From: Meconema thalassinum
Lineage: Eukaryota; Arthropoda; Insecta; Orthoptera; Tettigoniidae
DNA: 64,000 nt
Assembly: GCA_946902985.2 (NCBI GenBank)
Contig: OX336388.2
Coordinates: 1,389,562,223-1,389,626,222 of the forward strand
Reading direction: 5' to 3'
Part shown: in pieces, positions 11,240 through 23,404 of the stretch
Position numbering within the stretch: position 1 is the stretch's first letter
How the letters are laid out: each line of letters begins with the position of its first letter
The notes under the pieces: generated by a model
What the model was told of the DNA's origin: nothing
Databases searched by the model: none
What the model saw: only the letters and a program-made list of their open reading frames with translations
Program-made: the position numbers and the translations under genes

Positions 11240-13117
11240 ACAATTAAAATAGCACGGCAGGGCACAATGGAAAATATAATTCACGGAAATAAGAACTACG
11301 GTCTTCATTGCATGTTACGGAACGCACAGATTCCTGGAGTATACAGTCGGAGAAAGCCCAGATCTTTCTCATAACATCTGCAGGATTAAGGATGTGAGAT
11401 TGTAGAGAGCTTGTCTTGCCACTGACTCCTAACGAATTCCTGGCCTTTGTATTTGATTGACTACCATCACAAGTAAAGCCAGCCACCCCCGCCCCAGCCT
11501 CTTCTAACTGCAAAATCACCTAGACTATATTAGAATTTTTGCGAGAAAAACCCCTGGAGTAGCATTTTTGCTTGCATAAACAACAACTGGCTGCACCCAA
11601 TTATGCACGAAAGGTACGAACTTGAACACTAGAGCGTGATTTGCAAGTACGTTCTTCTGGAGGTCAGGTGTGTGTCCACCTAAATCAACTAATCCATCTA
11701 CTTTATCAGAAAAGCTATTTAACTCGATTTCTTCTCTTAGCTTCTCTTCTTCGAAAATTACAACACCGTAACGTGAATTATCATTCTTTTCTTCCTTAAA
11801 ATAGTCTTAAATAGCATTTATACGATGCGTATTAACTCCATAAGGGCACTTAAGTCCTTTACAAAGTTTTCTCAAGTGACTTTCTGAAGGCACAGGCAAG
11901 AGATTATGTCGCCGACAATGACGGGATCCTTTCGGTGATTTTATTCTCAACAATGAACACTCTCAAATGAATTCATTGCTGTACCTCATTCCATTGGGAG
12001 ATTTTTCCTGGCATTTCTTGCTAAGGTGTTCGTTATCAGGGGCGGATCCAGGGGAGGGCGACCGCCCAGGGCTCCGCGGTCCTAGGGGTCCCGCGCCATG
12101 GATTTTTCTACATTTAATTAATTAATTAAGTATACTTTTCAAACTAATTTATAATTCATCTTCCTTTCTTCAGTGCAGCTATGACCTCTCGAGACCGTTT
12201 AGCAAGTTAAGATTTCAGTGAAATAATACAAGTCTTCAGCCGGGAAAAAAGTCGCAAAGTAATATTTTAATATTTCATTGTTTACATAATCTTATTCAAG
12301 GGGACTTAAAGGTTTCTTTCATATTATTAAAATAATGTACTGTAGTGTATTCAAAATAGTGTAACTATTCTTTATTTTATTATTATTATTATTATTATTA
12401 TTACCAAACTATTTTCCATTTTATTCGATAATTTTTTTCTATTGTTGTGGGCCCCACCTTATCATATCGCCCAGGACATCGCAAGGCCTGGATCCGCCAC
12501 TGTAATCGTTATCTTTGTAATTAAATGCCTGTGAAATTCAAACCTGCTTCTCCAGCAAATTAATTCTCGATTTTGCTGAGTTGAGGCGGAATCTAACGCG
12601 AATTAAATTACGGTTAGCATTCTTTAGGCGCCTTTTGAGCAATATTATAGTCTTTTCAGCATCAGTAAGTACACTAGAATGACCCAAATTCTTATCAACA
12701 TTGGACTGACCTTTTAATGCCTCATTCGTTGCTCCACTCCCATCTTCAATCTTCTTTCTTCTTTTTCTGGTGGTGTCGAGATTCTTTTTCCTGTTGGGAG
12801 CTTTATGGGACTTATTCTCACTACTTCGGTAAATTAGGGGGGAAATGAGGCACTGCTCCAGGACGTAACTTCCACCACACACGAGAGATTTCCACTTCTT
12901 CACCATTCACTATAAAATTATCTGATTTTACTATCAAATCATCAGAGAAATGAATTTGACAAATTCTACTACTACGCGTTAACTTCGTATCCTTTCGTGG
13001 AATAGCTCTGGCCCATTTTTCAAATTGATTTGTATCCTTCGGTGGTGAAAAAAATCGTATATCGTCAACTACTCGACCATACCCTGACTTGCAGCCAGGT
13101 ACAAAACAATAAGGCAT
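11240..13117 (-). pseudogene. P-element / THAP9-like transposase, broken
   Basis: Read from 13117 downward, the protein starts MPYCFVPGCKSG and shows a full THAP zinc-binding domain. It has C-x4-C near the start, CQIHF (about residues 52-56) and a closing GAVPHF (about residues 87-92). A frameshift near 12840 is followed by a basic linker and a leucine-rich coiled coil (12538-12680). A miniature hAT-like element then interrupts the gene (12037-12502). Beyond it, decayed frames carry MRYSNEF, LPVPSESHLRKL, DLGGH and the VTCDGSxSN-type motif (FTCDGSQSNTKARNSLGVS, about 11400-11470). All of these recall the catalytic part of P/THAP9 transposases. The C-terminal half is absent. No P-type terminal repeats were identified. 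Confidence 0.7.
12037..12502. mobile_element. 466-bp non-autonomous hAT-like element
   Basis: The ends are inverted: CAGGGGCGGATCCAGG on the left and CCTGGATCCGCCACTG on the right. CAG(T/G)GGCG starts are common in hAT elements. The flanks carry a near repeat, TTCGTTAT (12029-12036) and ATCGTTAT (12505-12512), compatible with an imperfect 8-bp duplication two bases out of register. The inside is AT-rich, with (TTA)n at about 12379-12402 and no coding potential. It sits inside the P-like transposase gene, so it is younger than that element. Confidence 0.65.
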
Positions 13118-15352
13118 GTTGAACTATTAAATGAACCAAGCCACATAAGAAATATGTGTGAAGTACACAAAACACAAAACGCTGATGTACACAAGACACA
13201 ATGAACTGAATTTAAGAACTGAAAGCAAAGAAAATTCAATTTAATTCACACAAATATCTCACACAGTAACTTCTCGCGCACTTTCAACGACCCGGCTCAA
13301 CGGAAACACAGCACGTGTTGGACATAATCGCTTACAGTGCTTGTAGCGGCGGGACCAGAAACTACCGTGCTAAAATGGCGGAGTCCTCACACTAGGTCCT
13401 TCTATTCGTCATGGTACAAGTATGACCGCGTTGTCGCAGCCCCTAAACTGAGGAAACAATCAACCAACCTTTTCTGTCATAGGCATTATAATTATTACCA
13501 GCCTGGTTTCTTATCACGGTGGAAACATTCCGTGTCTAATTGTTGATGTTGTTGTTGTTGTTGTTGTTTGGTGAGTGGGTAAGGACATCACTGCCATCAG
13601 CCATGTGTACTCGGATACGGGTAGAATTTGTATGTGTATTGTCTGTGGTAGTGTATGTATTGTGATGCTAGAATTGGGAAGGAAGTGACCATGGTTTTCT
13701 GTTGGGAACAATCCCAGCATTTACCTGGAGGAGAAAGGAGAATCGAACCCACTTCTTCTCAGTTCAGTGAGGCTGAGTGAATTTAGTTTCAAACCTCAAA
13801 TCAGAATTAATTTCCCGGCAGAGGTGGGAATCAAACCTGGACCGTTGGGACAGATGATTGACTATAGATATTAATTTATGTTTTAACTGTTACAGATTAA
13901 TTGGTTATTTGTGTAGGTCTATGCGTCTTTTTTCTTGGAAACGACATTTCACGTTTTTGATTGAATACTTCTATATATCGCATTTATTGCTGAGACAACA
14001 GTGTCTTCGGTCAAGTTCAAACTCGCAAGGTTCGAAATGCATACTTATCGAGTCTGATCGAAAACGTCGATTTATTTGTGTAATGTACCGATCACATCAA
14101 CTTCTGACCATGTTTCATTTATGGTTTCGTTATTTATTTATTTATTCGCGTCTGTAGAACGTAATTTTATAAGTAAACACTCAGTCTCGTTTCCTTACAG
14201 CTTGTTCATAGCTGGGTAATGCGCTCGCTGATGGCCGGAAGGCTATGACGTCATAAATCCTATTGCATGGCCTTCTCTCTCGGTGGCGTTGCATATACCT
14301 GGACCTTCTATAACTACCGGACCTAACACTGGCGGCAGGACAGAGTAAAGATGGCTGACGATTTTGGCGGATACGTGCTTTGTTTACGATGTGATAGTGG
14401 TGTGAATTTCGCTTAGCAATCGTCTCCCTTGATTATCTGTGCTTATTGATTATTGCTTAATAATAATAATTATTATTGCTTAATTATATTACACGTTCAT
14501 GTAAGTAAATGTCTGCATTATTGCTTCATTAATACGAGATACTGGTGACTTCTGTTACCACTGTGATACCATCAATCCTATTGGCAATCGTTACCCTTGT
14601 GATACCATCAATTATATTGCCAATCAGTGGGTAAGTAGGTCTATTTATTATTCTGTTTAGGGTTTATACATTATTAGTAATAGTAATTCATTATGAGCAA
14701 GCATAGTAATAATTACCGTATTCCAATTTAAGGCCTAAGAAGTTCTGAAAATGTATTACCGTACGTAGGAACATAACCTACTTTTTAAATTGTCGGCTGT
14801 GTCCACTCATCTAGTTTTAGGCCTATGCCTGCTAGTTCAAGCATATCAATCTTATCACGTACTTGGTGTGGATTCCGTTTTAATAAACTCATGCTTATGC
14901 TTACTCATGCATATGCTAAAATTGTGGTGATATGCATTGAAACTGTTGTGTGACTGGATGAAAATCCAATTATTTTAAAGATAAGCCATTGGTGCCTATT
15001 TTCCAAATTTCCCATCGGGGAAATTCAACCCGCACCCAAATTCACGGGTCTGATGACCAAGAATTCCCAAGCCCATAAAATGAATTAACAGCAGACAAAA
15101 TCAGCTAATTCATCAGTTTGTGTCAAACATTTTGTCCCTGAATTTGTTATTGTTGTTATTATTGTGCAGATGGCTCAGTTGTAACTGTACCTAGGAAAAG
15201 AACAAAACTACACATCAAAATAAGTCACCGTTGTCTACTGGTATCAGTATATTTTGTATCAAGTGCACTTGGTACCGTACTGTGTCATTTAATCTTATCA
15301 ATGGATTCACATGGAAGTTATTTCTTGTATGTACGGTAGGCCTAATTATTTT
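13118..15352. other. Intergenic stretch without a recognised gene
   Basis: This holds the 5' flank of the P-like gene, a GTT microsatellite (about 13548-13568) and a SINE-like block (separate entry). Around 14220-14400 is a CpG-containing stretch in which an ATG at 14351 opens only a 21-codon frame. An AT-rich palindromic TAATAATAATTATTATT region lies near 14460. A block at 15228-15350 resembles one on the far side of the split LINE. None of the short ORFs looks like a protein. Confidence 0.5.
13690..13860. repeat. SINE-like repeat, copy 1
   Basis: It contains GGAGAATCGAACCCA, GAGGCTGAGTGAA and GGGAATCAAACCTGGACC. Blocks with the same motifs in the same order occur at 43320-43475. The AATCGAACCC core looks like a tRNA-type B box on the opposite strand. 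Boundaries are not defined. Confidence 0.4.
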
Positions 15353-16614
15353 TGTGTGTGTGTTGTGTGTTTGAGTCTTCAGTCTTTTGACTGGTTTGAT
15401 GTAGCTCTCCATGCCTCCCTGTCTTGAGCTAATCGTTTCATCTCTACATAGCTACCACACCCTACATCCGAAGCAATCTGTTTAACATATTCTAACCTTG
15501 GTCTACCCCTACAGTTCTTGTCCTCAACCCTTCCTTCCACAACTAAGCTTGCTATTCTTGGGTGTCTTAGTATGTGTCCTACTAACCTATCTCATCTCTT
15601 CATTAGCAGCCGCCAGAAATATCTCTCCTCTCCTACTCGTCTTAATACCTCTTCGTTTGTCACCCTATCCACCCATCTGAGCTTCATCATTCTCCTGTAA
15701 CACCACATTTGAAATGCTTCAATTCTCCTCTTTTCTGCTGCACCTATAGTCCAAGTTTCACTTCCATAGAGCGCAACGCTCCAGACAAAGGCTTTCAAAA
15801 ATGACTTCCTAATACCTAAATCTATATTCGATGTCAACAGATTTCTTTTTTGTAGAAAGGCTTTCCTTGCTTGAGCCAACCTACTTTTTATATCCTCTTT
15901 GCTTCGTCCATCACTGGTTATTTTGCTTCCTAAGTAACAGAAGTCTCCTACTTCCTTCAGCTTTTCACCTGCCAATTTGATGTCCATAGAGGTTTCTGAT
16001 TTATTTCGGCTGCATTCCAGTATTTTTGTTTCACATTTATTAATTTTCATCATGTATTCATTCCGTAAGACGGAGTCCATACCATTCAAAAACTCATTCA
16101 AATCATCAGGCGTTTCGGCCAAGATGACGATGTCATCAGCAAATCACAGAGTTGAAATTATTTCTCCTTGAATCTTCACTCCCACTTTAAGTTTTTCTCC
16201 AATTTCCCTCATTGCTTGTTCAATGTAAAGATTGAAAAGTATGGGTGATAAGTTGCAGCCTTGCCTTACACCTTTCTGAATACCAGCTACTCTCTCATGT
16301 CCTTCAGCTCGAATGACTGCTGTCTTGTTTCTGTATATATTGTATATCGCCCTCCTATCCCTGTACTTTATTCCAATGGATTTCAAAATGTCAAACAATT
16401 TAGTCCAATCATCGTTATCAAAAGCCTTTTCTAAGTCTACAAATGCCATGAACGTTCTCTTATTTTCCCTTATTCACCTTCCAAAATCAGCCTAAGACTT
16501 AGTACAGCTTCCCTTGTTCCTACATTTCTCCTGAAACCAAACTGGTCTTCACCCAACTCCGTTTCTATCTGGCTTCCCATTCTCTTGTAAATTATTCTAG
16601 ACAGGAATTTTGAA
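15353..16614 (-). pseudogene. RTE-like LINE, 3' part: reverse transcriptase C-terminal half
   Basis: Minus-strand frames carry RT motifs in order. DQFGFRRNVGTREA is in 16470-16614, followed by a frameshift. FVDLEKAFD, then RQGCNLSPILFNLYIE, are in 16144-16449. The catalytic FADDIVIL (about 16120-16141) is immediately preceded by an in-frame TGA at 16141-16143. C-terminal motifs FCYLGSKIT, ALYGSETWT and RIEAFQMWCYRRMM are in 15592-16122. These match the RTE/BovB-like endonuclease-RT family. The low-complexity (TG)-rich tract at 15353-15371 is probably the 3' tail. The 5' half of the same element lies 24.6 kb away (41261-43010), in the same orientation. Confidence 0.8.
16606..16614. other. Target-site duplication, left copy (9 bp)
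   Basis: AATTTTGAA here and at 41261-41269 flanks the 24.6-kb insertion. The LINE reading continues from one side to the other when the insertion and one copy are left out. Confidence 0.75.
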
Positions 16615-16877
16615 AAAGATGGTATATTGGCTTTCACGGCCGGTGAATTAAAATTCAGCAATTCTTCTAGGTTTGTGCCGTGTCTTGTGTGGGGTTTCGC
16701 CTAGGACACCAAGCTAGGCTCATCGGCGGGCTCTTGGTGTCCCCGCCCGGACCCACACTGGAGTGACGAACTGCGCGCCACCTCCCTTTATATAAGGTGC
16801 AACTGCACCACTTGACTACGAGAACTAAAAGTTCAAGCAGCCTTAACCTCCCTATGAAGGCTTCCAAAAAATGGTAT
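16615..16877 (-). repeat. 253-bp unit, left arm, outer copy
   Basis: One unit in reverse orientation relative to the right-hand array, including the ribozyme-like segment (about 16690-16760 on the minus strand) and the TATATAAGG box. It is cut at GTAT (16874-16877), where the LTR element inserted; its continuation is at 26601. Confidence 0.9.
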
Positions 16878-17759
16878 TGTACAGGCCCCCAGGGGGCTGC
16901 ACCCCCTGGAAGCCACCCTCCATCATCTATTAAAACCACCCCTAACTGGCAAATCTCATAAGTCCAGAACAACATCTTTCACACAGCAAGGGCAGCTAAC
17001 CAGCCTGGAAGGCTTGCCAAACACTTGCATCACACCATGAACATCTACGCTATAACTAACTGGGGCAGCTATGCCAATGGAATGCTGACAGTACAACAGC
17101 AAAACCTATAAAGAGGACGACCTTAAGGAGGACAACTCTCTCTCTATTATCAGTCATACAGTGTGTCAGCCAGAGGCCCTAGCTGTTATCATCAGGTGAG
17201 TCAGCAGTGTTCAGAGATCCTATATTTTGTAACCTACTCCACAAACTTGTACACTTAAACTTATAACATTTATTACATTCCCCTAAAAGTGACTCACAAT
17301 TCCATATTCACTGACCAATAAATACTTGGTCAGTACACTACACTTGTCTTACTAATTACACGCCTATTCACGTCCTAACGCCCTTCCTGATTTCCGTCAC
17401 GAGTGACCGTGACAACAGTAGCCAAATAGTTGCTAGCTCAAGTCTCATTGTACTTCCCGCAGCGGCCCGACTGCCTAAGCAGCGAGCCGCCCACATAGCT
17501 GACGCACGCACGTCGGTTATATAACTCTCTCCAACCAGCTGAGAGGCTAGCACATTAACCTGTACAGAGAGGTTCATCCCCCGAGTTACACTTACGTCTT
17601 TATAGGAGCATCCCCTAGCATCCTAACACTAAACAACACTCTACACTGGTCAGCTTACCCAGCTACGGGAAGCTGCCCCCTCTAGGAATCACTCTCCAAA
17701 TCAGCACAATAACACATCCATTTTAGATCTAACTACCCCCAACTAAGGGATCTAAAACA
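16878..17759 (+). repeat. 5' LTR (882 bp) of the non-autonomous element
   Basis: It starts TGTACAGGCC and ends GATCTAAAACA. By eye it differs from the 3' copy by about a dozen substitutions and two single-base indels, suggesting a fairly recent insertion. The short ORF inside (17368-17577, minus) recurs in the other LTR and is not taken as a gene. Confidence 0.9.
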
Positions 17760-17762
17760 GAT

Positions 17763-17780
17763 TGGTGGAGGCCGGGTACC
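17763..17780 (+). promoter_or_regulatory. Candidate primer-binding site
   Basis: TGGTGGAGGCCGGGTACC begins three bases after the 5' LTR. The TGG start matches the complement of a tRNA CCA end. The tRNA was not identified. Confidence 0.5.
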
Positions 17781-18013
17781 ACGCACAGTAGACAAAGGGC
17801 TCATACAACGAGTTCTCGTGGTCAAAACGGCCCGTACCGCATACAGCCAAGCGAGACTGGAGATTTTTTTTCTCTTCTCTCTGACAGAAAGCTTTATTTT
17901 TACGTCACACTAGCCACACAGGGAATTTTTTTTCCTCCCACATCAACCCCCACCCCCTGGAAAGAGTCAGAAATTGCGTACACATTTCTCCTTACACTCA
18001 CCCTTAACGCAGA
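17781..18013 (+). other. Leader of the non-autonomous LTR element
   Basis: Untranslated leader between the primer site and the first ATG, with T-rich runs near 17866 and 17927. Nothing else was recognised. Confidence 0.4.
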
Positions 18014-18214
18014 ATGGCACCTCATGCAGAAGCAACAGAGATTGTAAGCCATAGAGGCAATAGGGTTACACCGATACTATTAGCATTATTAATACGGTGC
18101 CAAAGACATATACAAGGGCGACAAACACAGTTACGGGCACTCCAATCAAAAATCGGGGCAATACAGGGCAAACAGCCATACACTCCGTCAGAGGGTAGGA
18201 CACAAGCACATTGA
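18014..18214 (+). CDS. Hypothetical 66-residue protein, possible N-terminus of the next ORF
   Basis: The ATG at 18014 (AGAATGGCA context) is the first in the internal region. The product is polar, with a helix-prone stretch QTQLRALQSKIGAIQ that could be coiled coil. It ends at TGA 18212-18214. The frame of the 308-codon ORF is open upstream of its own ATG through about 18192 and encodes NRQYTQIWDEYRELQDNK, again helix-prone. A single frameshift near 18200 may therefore separate two halves of one gag-like protein. No family was recognised. Confidence 0.4.
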   Translation: MAPHAEATEIVSHRGNRVTPILLALLIRCQRHIQGRQTQLRALQSKIGAIQGKQPYTPSEGRTQAH

Positions 18215-18314
18215 TACAACAGGTTGCCAGCAGGTCATAAGCCTCAACAGGCAGTACACCCAAATTTGGGACGAGTACCGCGAGCTCCAGGATAACAAGG
18301 CCATCTTTGAGTTC

Positions 18315-19241
18315 ATGGCGGGGCCACCAGCCCAGCCGAGAGAGGACATAAGCGTAGATACGCTAACTAGGCAATTTGCGAGGATGTCCCTCTCGCCATG
18401 TACTGCCACACCAGGGAAGGAGTTCACCGTGGCCACAGTCCAGAAGACGGCCAGGTTATACTCCAATACACGGCGGGGACAAAGTTACACCATTACACAT
18501 CCCTTAGCTCCGGTTCGGAAGGCAATTTTGCCAAACCGAGGAGCAGAACCTACGCCAACCCCCTCGGAACGGACGAACGAGAGGGAGTTGACCTCAGGAC
18601 TCTCGGTCACACATGACATAACAGGGAGAAAACGGGAGGTAACCACGTCATGGGCTGAGGACGTAGAGCCCGCCCTACAGCACATTAAGCCTACACACAC
18701 CTACACAAATAGGCAAACACAATGGCAGGAGTCTAACGTGGCCACAGGCCAGAAAGCGGTCAGACTACACGCCACTACATCGCCAGGGCAAACACAGGCA
18801 ATCAAACGGCCTTTGCCGCTAGTCCAAAGGGCAATTTTGCCAGGACGAAAGCGGGCACCGGCATTCGTACCCCAGGTGCGAATGCATAAGAGGGTGTTGC
18901 CTTCAGGCCCTCAGGGTACACAACACACACCCGCACACTCTGACCAGGCGCTAACACACAGTACACGGGGTATAAGAATGATCTTATTACCTACCCCACG
19001 AGACCGGTCAGTCAAAAATACACACACCTCCGTAAACTCTACTAGGGTAGCGCAGAGCGTAAGTAGTCCCTCGAACACAACCACATTCAGGCCAACAGCC
19101 AGACGCTACGGTGAAAGTAGGCCCAGGATTACTTTGCTAGAAAATGGCAAAGAAGCGCCTCAATGGGCTTCAGGGGCCTATGCCCTAGTAACAGGGCGAA
19201 AGCATTCACCTTTCAGACCAAGGACGCTCGGACGGGGATAA
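18315..19241 (+). CDS. Hypothetical 308-residue basic protein with internal duplication
   Basis: This is the longest frame of the non-autonomous LTR element. The product is rich in Thr, Arg and Pro, with no transmembrane segment or cysteine cluster. Residues about 37-95 and 139-197 are similar: VATVQKTARLYSNT against VATGQKAVRLHATT, then VRKAILPNR against VQRAILPGR, each ending L(T/P)SG. The DNA of the two copies is also similar. Its position after the leader, where gag normally lies, suggests a Gag-like RNA-binding role, but that is inference. It could also be a captured sequence. The start may be further upstream in the same frame. Confidence 0.5.
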   Translation: MAGPPAQPREDISVDTLTRQFARMSLSPCTATPGKEFTVATVQKTARLYSNTRRGQSYTITHPLAPVRKAILPNRGAEPTPTPSERTNERELTSGLSVTHDITGRKREVTTSWAEDVEPALQHIKPTHTYTNRQTQWQESNVATGQKAVRLHATTSPGQTQAIKRPLPLVQRAILPGRKRAPAFVPQVRMHKRVLPSGPQGTQHTPAHSDQALTHSTRGIRMILLPTPRDRSVKNTHTSVNSTRVAQSVSSPSNTTTFRPTARRYGESRPRITLLENGKEAPQWASGAYALVTGRKHSPFRPRTLGRG

Positions 19242-20317
19242 CGACTTTCACCAGGTGTACAAAATAAACCAATATTACTTGCACCACTATTATAGATACA
19301 CGTAGGCTCGTTTACACGTGAGAAATACGATAATAGACACACAGAGACTCACAAACATAAACTGCACACTTTTTCATGTATATGCAGTGGAACATGGCTA
19401 ATTCAAAAGTGCGTAATTCAAAATTCTTCTGTTTTTTTTTCTTGACCCCCTAGCATTTTTTTTCCTCAGGCCATCAATGGTTATTGATCATAGTTGGTCC
19501 ACATTATAACTTGGATAACGTAAAGTTTCTAAATATGCAAAGCCAAGCGGAAGCCAATCAGTTGGGCCACGCGGCTTAAGGCCGGAAAGAGCTATTCCGA
19601 ACACAGCCTAGGCAACGAACCACGGCATAGAGCTCAGGCAGGTCTTTCTAAGTAGAAATGACTAAGTGTTCTATGTTCCGGTTCCACAGTTTGATAGATT
19701 CTCTTGTGACGGGCGAGAGCCCTAATCGTAGCAAGATTTAAGAATCTCAAACTATTGTTCAAAAATGGTAGATTCCCCTGAGACGTAACTAGATTACCGT
19801 AGTACTAACGTTACCAAATAGGTGGATAGTACACTCAGGTCCTACTTCTCATTTTTAAACATTTTTGATATTGTTTACGACACAATTTTTATAGACTACC
19901 GCCGCCTGGCAACCCGCTTTAATAAGCATAAAGCAGTGTGCAGGCGAGATACAATATATTTTCTCTACTCTTTTCAAAGTGCTCTCTTAATTCGGAGCGG
20001 TGCATAACTTATTTTTTTCTTTCGCCTCTTTCACTAATCCCGTGAAAGGAAAGTTAGCCAAGTCGAACTGTATGTATTTAATACATAGGCATACGTGACA
20101 CATTACACTGCCTATAACATGACTTTTTCTCACCTCCATAACAACACGCAAGCTAAAACACAAACACCATAGGGTGAAAATCCCAGACTTTGGGAAAGCC
20201 TACATATTTTTGGACGGCACACAGCCAATTCACATTGCCACATAACAAGTTAATACGCTAACACAACTGGCCCGGAGACACAGCCTAGAATGGCACCAGA
20301 AATAATTACGCTGGTTA

Positions 20318-20392
20318 AAGACGGTCTCGAACCCGCAACTTCCTGAATACCAGGAATGTACGGTCGGGTAGCTATCCAGTTGCGGGATAGGA
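20318..20392 (-). other. tRNA-like segment (weak)
   Basis: On the minus strand, GGGTTCGAGACC matches a B-box-like consensus. The preceding sequence (TGGATAGCTACCCGACC ... TTGCGGGTTCGAGACC) resembles the D-to-T-arm part of a tRNA. I could not fold an acceptor stem. It may be a tRNA-derived SINE head or chance. Confidence 0.25.
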
Positions 20393-22934
20393 AAGTAAGG
20401 GACATATACACTAACAGATATTCATACGCGGAAGACAATCAAATCACCTCCGACACCTAGTCACCAAACACGCGACTAGCGGCCCGGAGACACTCGTGCA
20501 TAACGACATTTAGCACCATTAATAGAGATATATTCGACCCACGCTACATTAACACAAAACTTGGGGACACGAATGTATTCAGTGAAAGGTTCTTTTACAT
20601 GGCGGAAAGCCACAATCACAACAAGAGAACGGGCAATCAAATTCACACACATACACGAGTTGGAAACATGAACAGAGCCAGACAAGTAACAAGTGAGTGC
20701 ACACGCCATTGTAATTTAAGACTATCGCCGTCAGCGATAACACACTCCGCGTGGGCGACCTTTGCTGGCACAGACAGGCTAAGAGCACTCCAGGCTGAAC
20801 TGGGACATACACACTCATTCACGCCAAGTCCAGAACCCCATAACTTCCAAAATTACACTACGAGGAGAATTCAAGAAGATCCAAACTTCTCATGCCAAGG
20901 CGTATTTTTATCCGCATGCCTTAAATACACGATGCGTGTGCCATAGTACATACGGCACAGATATCGTAATACCAGGTCCTTACAGCAAGCCGGGTCCGAA
21001 CTCATAACCACACAACACACTCGTACCAAAAACTTACTAACCAATGGTATTTTTGGTACGAAAAACACAATCAAAATACATACAAGGGGCGCTCAAAACC
21101 AACAGACAACGCAGACATATTACACAGGGAATTACATGAGATTGCGGGTCCAAATGCCCAAATAAAAATCGGACACAGTGGGAAACAACTATACAGACTC
21201 CCAATTAGACCGAAATTGGCCCATACTAGTACATAAACAGGTAATACCACATTTCCTCCGGACAAACACAATGCAAAAATTTCAATTACACCAGACATAG
21301 GAAATAGATTTCCCAAACACAGGTATAGCAATTTCATAAGGTAAAAAGTCTTATGGAATAGTGTCCACACAACAGTGCTAGCAAAAATAGGACGAATTGA
21401 CACATTGGCCCGCCCGGAATCCCCAGACAGTGACAACACTCACATACTGGCAAAGAAATCACGTTCCGATAGCCGACACACGCAGTGTCAGAGACTTCAT
21501 GTACACAAACAAATGAAAACATAACATGACGAAATACTGACTTGCAGATTCCGCCGCATTGCAACATTGCCGACGACAGACACTGTTGTTATATCGGGAG
21601 TGACCATGAAATCACAAACACAGACCAATTATAATGCCATACATTTTTCAGCACTGTTACAACAGTTGTGACATTTAGCAACGTACAGACATAATAAGCC
21701 GGACTTATCTTAGGGCCACAGGGACATATCTACAAAGATGTTGACAAGTTGCACGCGCCATCTGACACTCAGACACGCGATACACGATAGGACTTAGCCG
21801 ATAACAGGCCTCCCCCCGCATGGGGTAGCGGAACATAGTCCCACACACACACGCTCATTAATCAGGGGCGAATACAGACAGGGGCTCTGAGGGAACAAGA
21901 CCTCCCCCTAATAACTTCTTTTCTCGACTTTATTTCTAAAAACTCATTATAGGCGATCAGAACATGGCCAGGCACACTACGATCACTTGCTACATTAACA
22001 CTATAAATGGGAGACCAGATTAGGCCGTGACGTCACAGCGTCACCACACTTTACTATCCCAAGAAGCGGATAGAAAGCAGACATGGACCAAGGGAGGATG
22101 ACAGGAGCATAGGTGGACAATCCCAGCGGGATTACCAATATACCACCCACAGGCTACCATCTTACTACCATACTCCCCTTCCATAACCTTCCATATTACA
22201 ACATTAACCAACACAGACATACAGACACGATAAAAACAGCTACACTACATGACAAAATATACATCGGGGTTGATAGATTTCATGCGTTTAAAGAGAGGGC
22301 TTACTACGCCCTGGATCGCAATGCTAGCACCTGAATATTAGGGGTGTGTCGGAAAACGACAATTAAGCGTAATGCGCATCTCCAAGTCAGAGATGAGGCC
22401 AAATTTATAAACTAACCATTTTTTTAATTAGATAATCCCGCATGACAGGGCCATAATATAATTTACACTGACCGATACCTATCCTTACATGAGTGCGGGT
22501 ACGCCTCATATCCAGACACATGCATGGAATATCCCGTCCACATACCAAGGGTTATTATTATTAAACCTGCATGACACTTTGTTAAAATTTTTGCAATCCC
22601 GGGAAATACCTACCCCCGTCCACTCATTGTAGAAGCATCCCAGCAGCATCACCGGCTTTAGGCCACCTTTTACATGAAGCCCAAAGATGCGCAACCCTCT
22701 CCTACCTTGCTTCAAGCCTATTCAACGAATAATACCCCCGGATCCTAATAACAGGGAACCTAACGCCATAAACCCTACTAACGCCTCCATGAAAGTTAAC
22801 AGAGCATTACAGCTGGAAATCCGACATAGCACAGTAGATATGAAGTAGTCTATGCACTTAGACGTTTCTACAACCCCAAAACACTTGAAAAATTTTACAT
22901 TTTATACACAGCAAATTATTTACAGGTTACACTA

Positions 22935-22937
<3 letters not shown>

Positions 22938-22974
<37 letters not shown>
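22938..22974. repeat. (TA)n microsatellite
   Basis: An uninterrupted TA dinucleotide run of about 37 bases inside the non-autonomous LTR element. Confidence 0.95.
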
Positions 22975-22975
<1 letters not shown>

Positions 22976-23404
22976 CACAAAAGGAATCTGATAACACGCT
23001 GATTGGTGATAACGACATAAGCAGAAGGCCAGAGGCACCACACTGGAGCAGAGCTGGGGAAGGTGATGATGACCCTTACCCCAGTTGGCTCAACAGCTCA
23101 ATGACCCAGACCAATAACAGACGAACTACGTAAGGTCGAGGCATTCATGGCCCGGCACGGGCAAACTTCGGAATCCTAGGTGTGCCTAGCCTGCCCCTAG
23201 GACAAAGAGATCTTACACCCACTATGTGCCACGGTCGTCGAAGCCAAGACCTGCAGGGGAGACTTTCTGAGGATGGTGGGAGAAATAGCCAGCTCCACGC
23301 CGGACTCATGAGTTGACCCTAGGGACGACCAAACTAGGACTAGACTTTTAGTTAAATATAAGTAAGTAGTGCTTCTAGAGCGGGAAGCAAGACTCCTATG
23401 CGCG

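Noticed and set aside
14351..14416. First exon of a host gene (ATG in good context)
   Set aside because: Only 21 codons, with no donor site or downstream exon that I could support.
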